Source: Setophaga petechia
Lineage: Eukaryota > Chordata > Aves > Passeriformes > Parulidae
Assembly (NCBI GenBank): GCA_024362935.1
Contig: JANCRA010000003.1
Span: 6,686,001 to 6,750,000 of the forward strand
DNA: 64,000 nucleotides
Direction: 5' to 3'
Part shown: piece after piece, positions 13,701-25,700 of the stretch
Numbering within the stretch: the stretch's first letter is position 1
How the letters are laid out: the number at the start of each line of letters is the position of its first letter
The notes under the pieces: generated by a model
The model's input: only the letters and a program-made list of their open reading frames with translations
What the model was told of the DNA's origin: nothing
Database searches by the model: none
Translations under genes and position numbers: made by a program

Positions 13701-16700
13701 GTATTAACATTAGTATAAAGGAAATTTGTGTAGAGGAAGAAAACTTGACCATCCTTCCAAACCAGAGACACACTCCTGCAAATTTTCTTAGTATTGAAGC
13801 TGTGACCAGTAGATGAAGTTGAGTGTTATAAGTTTTGTGCTGATTAGATAACAGAACTCATGTTCACTGTTTCTGTTAAAGTGTCTCAAATCAGGCTTTT
13901 AGCAAAAATTACTTCAGGTAGTCCAGCTGTTTTAGTATCAGGAGAATCTTATACTGAGGGAATTCTTAAGGATATTCCATTAACAGATGTGTTAGAACTT
14001 CTACATATATAGATATACACAAGGCAGTGTTAGTAGCACTGATTTAATTTCAAAGAGTGTATGGTTGCTGATGGAGTCTCTGTATTCCACTCCATCATGA
14101 CAGCAGGAAAGCTGCACTGCTTTGGAGTGCCTGTGGTGTGACTTGTCCTGTTCTGTGCTTAGAGATTAGATAGATTTACAAGTGGGGCCAAAATCCCTGA
14201 ATAGAATTATAAATTGTTCATTAGTTTTAACCGTTTCATCCATATGAATGTGACCAGATAAAAAGGCATTAAACACCTAATGTACATTGTGTTATGGGGG
14301 GCCATTTACAAGTATTCTTGCTCAAGCTACATCAAATCTAATTGTGAGGAAAAAGGCAAATAAGTCACATTTTTAATAGAAGTAATAAACCCAGATGAGA
14401 AATACATTATATGTATTTGCTTGAAGTTTCTCATTTGAACTATTGAAGGATAAAGAGCTTAGTCTGGATAGAAGTTGTTCTTCAAAGCTGAGCTGCAAAT
14501 TCAATTTAATATAAGCTTGTAAGTATTAAGCACTCTGTTTATAACATTTAACAGTGTGCTTGGAAGGGGCTGCCATTCACATAGGGCAGGTTTTAATCAA
14601 ATTTGTTTAAAATGAACAGAAAACTATGTCACTCTTGAAATTTACATTCAGGTGTCTGCTAGCAAAGTCAAAGCAAATAATTCAGTTAAAAGATGATTTT
14701 AAACAATTTAGGCACAAACAATTCTAACAGTGTGCAGAAAAGTATTTTTTTCTGAAGAAATATTCATGTTAGCTTCCTGGAACCTTTTGACCTTCTAGTA
14801 AAAGGGTAATTAAATCGGATTCAAGTTTTCCTAGTTTTCTGCTGCAAATTTCTCTGTTGCTCTTGTTAAAAAGACAAAAACTTGTCTGCTGCTCCTGCTG
14901 TCAGAGATGTTCCCTTTTATAAGGTGTAGATTCTAAAAATTGTTTATCTGTTAGAGAGGGAAGCCTTGCTGCCCCTACAGCAACCTTTCACAACATCAAA
15001 TTCCTAGTTCAGTTCCTAGCTCAGAGTTAATAGAGTTTGGATTCTCCACAGATTGATAGAGTTCTTTAAGTCTGTCTGAAGCATTTTCCAGACAGCTGGC
15101 AGTATGTTGCTCTTCAAAAAAATAGAAAAACTAATCCAACTAAAGGATTTAAGGGGAAAAAAATTAAATTAGGAAGCAGAAAAAAAATATTAAAGTCTAA
15201 AGCTAATTTTAATGCATACAAATAGCTTTTGAATTCTTGCCAGTCTAGAAACCTGAGTCTTTTCACACCTCAGTAAAGTATAGTTATGTGGGGGAGCATC
15301 CCTAAAAGACTAATAATTGTGTGATCTTCTAGAAAGTATTTCTGTGAAGCTGTAGGGAATTCAAATGCTCTTGACCTCATACCTGCCTCTGAGGCCTCTT
15401 TTAAACCTTTTGGGCAGAATCACATCTTTCCTGGATTTGGAATAAAACCAGTGTTTTAACTTGTCCTGTGAAATCTCAAATATATTGCAGTCCATAATGG
15501 ACAAAGTTACTGTATGTTTAGATTTTGTGAGAATGTCATAGGTTTCATTCCACTTACTCTGTGATTACTTTCCTATTACAATTTTAATTATGTTAAGATT
15601 AGTTTATGACTAATACTCACTTTTAACATCTGAATTAGTTTGGTTTGATGAGTCTAAGGGTTATTTGACTAGTTGGGACCAGGGAGCATTCCTGGAACCC
15701 ACTTGGAACCTTGTGAAAGGACTGTTTTCCTCCATGCCTTCTCCATGTAGTTATATAATTTTTAGTCTCTGTCACTCCAGATAGCAGATATCTATCTAGA
15801 TGGCTGTGGATATGAGAGTCACAGTATCCAGACTTGTATCATACAGACATTTACACACACTTATTTGCAGTGTATGGATTTTGTAGTTCTGCTGCTTCTC
15901 TGGGAATCAAAGAGAGTTCTGTTCAACAAGTTACAGGAACTGAATATGTGGTTTTCTAGTTCAGAACAACCAAGAGAAGTGTTCCCGTTTTACAGAGGAG
16001 AAAATACCTGAACTGTACCACTTACTGAATCTCTATCTCTAGTTCCTGTTTTTGCAGATCTGTCTTTGCTTTTCTTCACTCATGGCTTTGCAGTTTTACA
16101 GCAGTACTTTGCTGCAGATATCCATGGCAGAGGGAGGAGGAGTAGTCTGTATGTTTGTTTAAACTCTAAATATGGTATTTATTTTCCTGTGTTTGTGTTG
16201 TGGACATGGAGCAATACAATTCACTCTTTTCCCTGGATTTCTAAATAAATGAAGCATGTGAAGAATTGCTTCCAGTTGTCCCTGCACACAGAGATCCTGA
16301 GCTTCCTGGCTCTTACATAAAGTTAGAACAATTGAGAATGAGTGTTTCAGCTGATCTATAACATTACACACATAAACTCAAATGTAAATGTAGTAAATGT
16401 TTACTTAAGTAAATGTTTTAAAAGGATTTTAAAAACATTTACTTTAAGTAAATGTTACTTGATGTCTTGTTATTTTTCTGAAGTGTTGCTGTGCAGCCCT
16501 TACACCTGCACTGTACACTTCAATGCCCTTTGTCACAGCTGTATCCTTTTGTAGTCACATTAGTATCATATTTAGTTAAACCAAATATTTTAGTATCAAG
16601 TTATTTTAAGGAAGTTGGGACTTGTCTTTTCTTTTATTTCTGTAGATCGTTATGGGAGACTGCTTATGAAATTCACCGTGTGGCTCTGAGAGCTTAAATG

Positions 16701-19700
16701 TGAAAGTTTGAGAGTTTAGACTGCTGCTCTGACTCTGAACAGCTTTCAGTTCAGAGCAGGATACTTTACTGGTCCATGCAAGGCCAGCTATTCATTTTCA
16801 GTCCAGATTTAGACTTCTGTCTTTTATGTAGCTGTGTCACTTGCAGATCAGTGTTTTCTCTCATCTTTTCCATGGTCTCTGTGGTGTTTCTCATGCAGTG
16901 CTGCTGTGGCCTCCTTTCTCTGGCACACCTTTCCATGTTCACAGACTTGCTCATTTAGTTTCCTGTCCATCTTGCCTCTGGACACCAGGCATACCTATTT
17001 CCCACTGTATGTTTTTCCCAGGCGAGTGAACCTTTCTATTTCTCTGTTGTTTCTGCAGCTGCTTCCAGATCTAGTGGTTGCTAAGTTTGTTCCCCCTGCA
17101 GTCTTCCTCGGATCAAAGCCGAGAAAAATGAAAGTCCCTCTGGCTAATTTAGGAGCAAGGGAGTTAAACTTGTTCTTCTTCTCGTATTCCTAGTGGATGA
17201 TCGTACTCTACAGCTCATACCTTTACTTGCTTGCTAAAAATAAGCCTGCTCTTTATTCAGCTGGAGTAGTCACTGTATTGTGCTTGGACATAGAGTTCTT
17301 CACTGTTCTTATGGAGACCCATTTGACTGATCTCTTGTGTAAGTGCAATGAATCATGCTTGAATTACTTTCTTGAAAGAAGGAAGAGAGGGTGAACTTGC
17401 ATGGCATTCGTGAGTTTGACAAGGTAAATTACAGCTTTTAATGTTTTGGGGTTTTATCTTCTACAGTACCGTGATTTGTAGATACATAAGAAATTGTTAA
17501 TGGGGTTTAGTATTTTCTGTAATGTTTAATATTTAAAAATCCTTAGGTCTAGGTTTTGGCTTATTCTGGTCTTCTCTGGCTCGCAGATTCTTGATTTATG
17601 CTTTTTCACACATACTTTAGTTTTATTACTGCCTCATATATTCATATTGTTTCATGCAAGATTTAAGAAAAATCTGAATTATGTAGGGAAAAGCAAATAG
17701 CAAAGTCTGGAAAGGTTATTTGCATAAAATTGTGGTATCTCTTGTGACTCTATTTGCCTTTAATCTTAGTCAGTCTCTGTTAATAAACTCTTTGTTAAGT
17801 TTCAGTTGGTATAGTTTGCTATCACTTTAAATGGTAAAATTGCATACAAAAAGCAATGATTTTTGTGATTTCTTTGGTATTCAGTTTTGGCCCAGCATTG
17901 GTAATACTACAAAAATACAAAGGCACAAATAATCCATGTGTTTTTCAAGCTAAATTGTCTATAGTCTTACACTTTTAGTTTAACCTGATAACTGTGAAAG
18001 AACTGTATATTGCTCAACATTTTCCATTGAATATGAAAAGTGCAATGAATCAAACTGATTATAGTTGACAGCTGGCTTGATCTTGCCGTGATTAGGTCTT
18101 TTACTGCTGGCAAAATCCACTAGCCTTTTCCGTTAGCTGATTGCTGATGAATGCAGAGAGACAGCTTTTCATATCGATAAAGAGTTTGGGGAAACCTGCA
18201 TCCCACATGGAGTAAAATTAAAAGGCATCCTACCTACTATTGATTGCACTGAGCCAAACAGCCATACAGGAATTCGTAAGATGTGCAGGGTTGTTGTTTT
18301 GGCTTGCTCACAACAAATGTTAAACCAGTAGTGTAGACAGAAAAGAGCAGAAGGATGGAGCTGAAGCGTGTTGAAGCATCAGAACTGTTTACAGCTGACG
18401 GGCAGTGCTGCGAAATAAAGATGTGCTCTCTTGCAATTAGATGGGAAAATAGTGAACAGGTAATGAATTACTTTTCAAAATTTGTTTGTTTTGCACTTTG
18501 GTGGGCATGTTTTTAACTGCTGTGCAGCTTTTGCACTTGAATTTAAATGATTTTGGGTTTAGTTGTCACATGACCAGAATGCAGACCAGTTTGGGTTTTG
18601 TAACACTTTATCTCTAAATTGAAATTCTTTATCAGAAGAATAAGAATTTTTCTTAAATGCATTTACTATCTTTTTAATGTCTTAAGACTTTATCAAAAGG
18701 TCATTACTTCAAAATGTCATGGTCAACTTTTGTTTTTAACAGTTTGCTTTTATGGGAAGTAAAAGTTGTACGCTAAGGTCACAACACATCTTTCAGGATA
18801 CTGTTCATATAAGAATAGTATAATGAAACATTGTGTTTAGAAATGTTTCATTATATTATTCTTATATGAACAGTATTACATCACAGAAAAACTTTTTATT
18901 GAAATAATTAAGGGCAGAATAAACACAGAGTTGGTGCTAAACACATTATTCAGACTAATGATAACTGCATCTTAATCATCCTTAGCAATCCTATCAGAAT
19001 AAGCTGTTGCTCTTAGAAAAGACCCAGAAAAATATGGTTCCAAGAGCATTTCTAAAGGATCTAGACAGTGTATTTTCAATGTGTATTGTAACTTGTCTAT
19101 GACTCAAAATCACTATGAGTAAAAGGATCCCTGTTGTAAACAGGTCTGAGATTTTGTGCACAACTCATATTTCAACAAGAATGCATAATCTCTTTTAAGG
19201 AGATTCTTTTTTTTATTCTTTTTTTTAGGAGTATGAGGTTGATGTTTAATTAAAATTCAGCTACTGGGTATTTTAGCCAAGACTAAAATTAATATAAACA
19301 TACTTTAGATTTCTGTGGCTGTTTAAAAGTGGCTGCAAGGACAAGGAAGAAAGTAGTGCTTTAAATAAACAAGTTTCAGATGCTACTTTCCTAGAAGTAA
19401 TTTATAAGCAGTCTATTTCAGATGTAGCAGATGTTCAATATATGCTTAAATCCATTTCTAATTTTGAAAATCTGTTCTAACATTGTTTTCAGTTTTGTTA
19501 AGTTCTGTCTTTTCATAGCTGTTCTGCTTAAAATATCAGCCTCACTAAGAAAGTAATATGGGGAAAAAGGAAATCTGGAGTCTGTAGCTTATACTGAGTA
19601 GACTTTAAACATTTTCTTATAGAGTGACTCATAAGCATGAGCAAATTGGAGGAATTACTAACAAGACAGTGTAGACTGAGAGAGGTTAAGATTTTTATCA

Positions 19701-22700
19701 GCTATAGATAATGTGACATTTTTCAGCAAACTGTGATGCAGTTGAAGCAACTTTATTGTAAGAAGCTGTTAGTGTCTTTATTTGCATGATGCAATAATAT
19801 TTTATAATAGGATTTTGGGGTAAAATTACCTAATTCTGTTTGTGATGTTAATTGCAGGATTATTTTATTATCATGAGATATTACACACTAGTTAGATTTT
19901 CTTTAATTCCCAATATTCTGGGTGTCTTTTCTGGGTTTAATTAGCTCGTTCATTTCCATTAAGCTAAAAAAAGGCACGTGCTATTGTCATTGGATTCTTT
20001 AAAATGGATTTCTGCTATCGGCATGTTTCTGACCCAATTAAAAAAAATCCAAGGCTGAGCTGTGGATAAAGCCACTAAACTGGAAATAATGTCATCCATG
20101 TCAAGATCAGCAAAAACTCTATTTTAGTTTAAATAAAAACAGATACTTTCTTTTGTCGTTTTATAGCATTACACATGAGTTTAGACAAAGGATTTTCAAG
20201 TAATTTGTTGTGTGTTTCACTAAGATCAGGTTTTATGGGAAATGTGGTCATTTTCCATATGACCACATTTAATTTGATGATATATAGGCTCAATATATTT
20301 CAGAAATGTACAGAGGTCTGAATCACTAATCTTCAGCAGATGCTCCATCTCTTCCTATAGACCTCAATGAGCAAAATGAGGCCACATACTTTTCATATAA
20401 AACCTATCTGATGCAGGAATGATTTATAAACTCAGGTATCTTCCATCTGTTTTCCTCATCACTACTGTTGTGCCAAGGACAGGTACCCAAGATCTGTGTT
20501 AGATATTCTCACCAGCAACCCCTTAAGGCTTTGTTGCCAACTGGGCTCTTTAGAGCATCCCCCAAACATTGTTATTTTGAATGCAGCTTAAGGCAAAGAT
20601 GGAACATGTCTGGGCTTCTGCTGCTCATGTCCAGGTTAGCACTGGAGAATTGGGAAGTCCTTTGGTAGATTCAGCAGGCAAAGCAAGCTGTTCCTTTCTC
20701 TCCTGCTCTGGCAGTTTGGAGTTCTTCAGCCAGAGCTGTGATTCCTTTGCTGTAAATGCCACACAGGGGAGGAAATGCAGGGATAGCCCACAGGGGTGAG
20801 AGCACCCTGGTTTGGGGAGGCTGAGAATTGTTAGAGCACCAATCCCTATCTGGAATTCAGTGGCTGGAGGGCACTCCAACCTACCCTTTTCATTTAATAG
20901 TTGTCATTCTGCTTTGTTCTGGGAAAATGCTCATTTATGTAATACTCTTCACTCCCTTTTTGCCCACATGCTTGTATACCTAGTTCCAGATCTGCCAGTT
21001 CTGTTTGTCATGTAGCTCTGTAGATTTCTGGGATTTGACAGCTCTGCAAAGGTAAATCCCTGGTCTGGAGATAAATTTTGTATTCCCTGCTATGCCCTAG
21101 GAAGTAAGAGCAACTTAAAACTGCTGTGGATTATGGAAAGCTGAGTCTCTCACTGTGTGCAGTAAAACCTAAGTATTTACTGTGCCTTTCCATGTAGCCA
21201 TTTTGGACCTTCTCAGGAACAACTTGCAGCATCTTTCTCACCTGTGTGTGCTCTCCTGTTAGGGTGGTGAAGATGTTTTCTTTTTGCCATGGCAGAATTG
21301 TCTGTCTCCTCAATGAAGCCCACATGGGGGGTGCAAATTCTTTCACGAGCTCAAAGTTGTTGCTTCTTGGAATTTTTCTCTCTCTTGCAGTTTCTGCCTC
21401 TAATAGTACTGTGGTTTTGTTGTTTACCCCATTTGGATAAAGAGTATTTCTTTTACATTTTTTCTTCTTAAGGATATGGTTACCTTTACTATCACAAGAA
21501 GGAAGGTATGGAGGACTTCAGAGAAGTCCTTTTGGTTTGGTTTTGTGGGGTTTTTTGGTTTGGTGTTTTGGGGTTTTTTTTTTGTTTGTTTTTTTTTTTG
21601 GTTTTTTTTTGTTTTGTTTTGTTTTTTTTTTGTTTTTTTTTTTGCTATAAAGGTAATTTGGCCAAAATCTTCCTTATCTGTATAACAGTTTTAGAGTAGC
21701 AACCTATGTAAAGAATAAACAGTGGAGCTGGGCTGCAGGTGGGGTATCTCCTGCTTTATTTTCAGTAGCTGCTCTGTATTGACTTTTTAATAAACTGGTT
21801 GAATACTGACAGAATGACAATATTGGTTTAATAAAGATGGTTGAAAGTAGTGCAGCACAAGAAAAAACTTTCTGAGTTGCCATTTTGATGGGCAAAGCCA
21901 GAACCAGTTCTTCTGGGCTCCACAGTAGAAGCTAAGGCACAGGCTTTTTAAACTCTGTGTGCTGGTTGTTCACATTTTAAGTGGCATTGACCTTGGCAGT
22001 TGGTGGTTTAACCTCAGATTAATTTCTGACTGTGACAAGAGAGGAACAGTGGTGGAACAAAGTAGAAGATGAGAAGTACTAAATAAGGGAGAAAGGATAG
22101 AGTTGATGGGGGGGAATGATAGGAAGGAGGCTAGAAAACATGTGAGAGTTCATAGAACATGACTGAGTGTACAAGATGCACAGGAGAAGGTGGAGCTTGG
22201 CCAGTTTCAGGAAGCTTGAGTTACTTGAACATGTGGTTCCTCATGCAGAGTTTGGGGAAGGGAACTTCAGAAGATTTGTGTGGGAGATGGGTGTGAACTA
22301 AAAAGAAGGAATAAATAGATAAGGGACGTTAATGACATGGTGGTTCTTGCAAACCTAGAAAAAGATCCAAAGAGATAGTATGCAGGAAATGATTAGTAAG
22401 TTCTTTTATTACTCTGCTTTGCTTTTTCAATTAGTTGGTTACATTATGCTTTACTGGCTGGCTGTTGCTGAACCAAAGAATGAGAGCACCAGTCCTATAA
22501 GGACCACCAGTCCTCATAGTGGCCTGTAAAGCTTTTGAATATTTGGTTTTCCCTTTAAAGCTCTTCTGAAATCATAACAGTCTCAGGTGTGGATTTAGTG
22601 TATGTTTTATTATTATTTTCAAAGTAACTGTTCTTACTCGTGCAAATTTAGAAAATTATCAGAAATAAGTATCTTCATGGGTTAAGCGTGGAGGCAAAAA

Positions 22701-25700
22701 AGATGCATAAAATCAGACCACATCCCAATTAATCATCTTTTAAGAAATAATTTATTCAAAAGGTTGGTCTCATGGGGTTTTTATTTTAATATTGACATAA
22801 TTAGATTCCTCTTAAAAGAGAGTTTTCTGTTGGGAGTATAGACAAAAAACCACTGGAATCTGCCCTTATTGCTTCCATCCCTTGACTACAGTACGTCCTG
22901 CTTGTCGAAGAACTATTTTAAGTTCAGGTGCAATTTTTCATTTACCACTGTGAGTTGCCTGTAAGTAAGCAATTCATAATAGCCCAGAAGTATGTAGACT
23001 GAAGAGTTTGTGATATTAAACAGCATAGAAAGGAAGGAGGAATAAGAAAATAAATTTTTAGAATGACAAGACTAATATGTAGAAATAAATATTAAAGGAG
23101 TTTTGTTTCCTTAATTAAATGCCTAAGGTATGATTTGTTTCGAGACTGCTTGTAAACTGGTTCCCAAACTGTTTAATTACTATTGTTCTATTCATCTCAC
23201 CTGTCTCAAAAATATTAATCATCAAATGGTAAAATATTAGCTTGTAGTAAGAGGATGATGTCAGAAGCTGAAACTCGAGTTCATTACAAATGCTATCTTT
23301 CATCATGCCCTTTTAAAATGCATGTTAAATAACATAAGCATAATTTTTTAAAGATCCCTGTCAATATTAAGAAATTGGTGAATATAGGTGTAAATTATTC
23401 TTGCCTATGTGAGACATACACAATACTTCTCAGTGCCTAATAATGCAGTGTTTGCTCTATGGCATTTCATTTAGGAGTTCATCCCTGTGTAAATGCTGCT
23501 GTGAATCAATGAAAAGAAATTTACAATTCAGCAAAACTGTCTGCTTTGATGTATCACCATGTAGCAAATGAATCTGTGGAATCTGGAGGAGTAGGTATTT
23601 GTAGTGGCTTTTTAGTGCCTCCTTCAGAATTCAGTTCTGTAGGAGGTCTGGTTCCCTTGCTGCAGGAGAAAGGAGGAGGTCTGGACCTTAAATGTGATAG
23701 GCTCGTGTTTGCTATGAGAGGTGAGTGTCTTGACTTGGTGGATGGAATTGTTAATAACTGCTAGGAGCAGCACAAATGTAAGAATTTGGGAAACCAGCAG
23801 CCTCGTTAAGGAGCTGAAAGCGCAGAGCTGTCTTTGCCTGGCGTAGCCTGAGGTTCTGGAGAAGGACTGAGACAGGCTTTTCCTCTGTGGTGGTGTTTGC
23901 ACACACATTATTACAAGCAGACTCAACTAATATGAAGTGCTCTGAACTAATCAATTTAACTAGATCTCGGCAAGAGAAGGATTCAGTAGTTTTCATGCTG
24001 TTTCAAAAATGAAGCTGTGCTGATTTGGAGACCTGAAACTAGCAACAGTCTATCTGAAAATAATTGGTTTGATGTTGAAGAGGACTTCTGTTCGTGCTGT
24101 TTGCTGCTTTTACCATGTGGATGAAAAGGAGAAAACTGCGAGTGAAGTTACAGGTTCAAGGCTGTGTTTCCTTTGCTATTTTTTTTTCCCTAAGTATAGT
24201 GTAGCTCTTGAAGTGAAAGGGATACATATTGGTATTCAGTGAGGTGAACATTAAAAGATTTCTCATAGGGTGTTTACATATAAATGGTTAATTATCACTG
24301 TTTCCCATGTTCTTGTGCTTTGCCATTTATAGGTTTTTAGACATTAGACTTTCTAAATGGAACATTTTACAGTAGTTAATAGCTTCTTCAAGGAGATGCT
24401 AATACCTGCATTAATCTTGTAATTAATCTTCTATATTGTACATGATACAAAATAATACAGTACTTTTACCAGGCTTTATGAGAGAGACTTCCAAATATGC
24501 CTGTTTAGAGCAGTAAAAATTCTGAGCTCTTGGATTAAACTGGGTTGGGGTTTTTTGTTAGATTCTGGTGCTTTTACAAACCAGTTTCTTACTGTCATTG
24601 TGCTTTCCAGGTTACATTATCCATTTAGAAAATAGTTAATTTTCATGTGGTGAAATGGCTTTTTTTACTTTGAAATGCTCACAATCCCTCTACAGATATC
24701 ACTTTTTGAGTCTGGATATATTTTTAACAAGATCACTTAGTGGAATAAAAGTTCTCTGTGTTTCTTAGGCAGTGTTATACTCAAAATTTCTACTGGAAAT
24801 ACAATGGGCTATCAATGTTTTTAACTTCAACTGGAAATTAAAGCAGAAAGAAATGAAGCATTGGGAAAACTGTGCATTGTCTGATGCATGTTGCATATTT
24901 CTGATAAAGCTCATATGTGTATTGAGAAAATACTATTAATTCACACACACTCCCCTTTTAACTTTTAAAATCAATGATCCAGGGAAGCCATGGTGCCATT
25001 CTGAGCCCCTTGTAAGAATTGCCTGCAGAGCCCAGCAGAAGCAGATGGAGAAGTTTGTTTTTCTCGCAGTTGGTCATGCCAACTGAAGTCAGCAGAGCCT
25101 GAAGGTGTTTTGGGAGCATCTGGTTTTCTTTTTTGTTTTCTTTTCTCAAGTAAAGCACATTTTGGTTTGTGAATGGCACTTGGAGAAGCTTCCTTACTTT
25201 CTTAGCCAATTAGTGCCTTTCAGTCAGTAATTAATAATAAAATGGCTCTCTTGGTGGCCACAAGTGAGTACAAGTTACTTGCCCTGAAAGAATATTGGGA
25301 AGGACCCTTCTCTGCATAAGTCATGCTAATAAAAAGAGTACACACTAGTAAGTTCTAATTTTTCCTTGTGTTGAAATAGAAAATTATTGAGTGGACTTTA
25401 CCTCTCTTAATTACTGTTCTACTCTAAAATTTCATTAGTGTTGACTAGTAAGAGGAATTTCAGTTGTTATTTCCAGTGAGCATTATAATTTCACTTCATA
25501 ACTTACTCTTTGAGAAATGTTCAAACAGGGACAATAACCTTATCTAAACATTTTAGCTGACATGTCAATTTCATGTGTCCAAGATGGAGCAGCTTTAAAA
25601 GTTAGTGAACCAAATCTGGCTCATTTTCATGATTGGTGTTTGTCTTATTTGAAGAATTATATACAGAACATGAAATATTAATTCAGGTAGCAAAAAATAA

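Noticed and set aside
16834..17193. 119-codon plus-strand open frame and overlapping frames near 16.8-17.4 kb
   Set aside because: Several overlapping frames with hydrophobic low-information translations. No splice sites or homology recognised.
21476..21699. Phe/Trp-rich open frames
   Set aside because: Translations of the T/G low-complexity tract.
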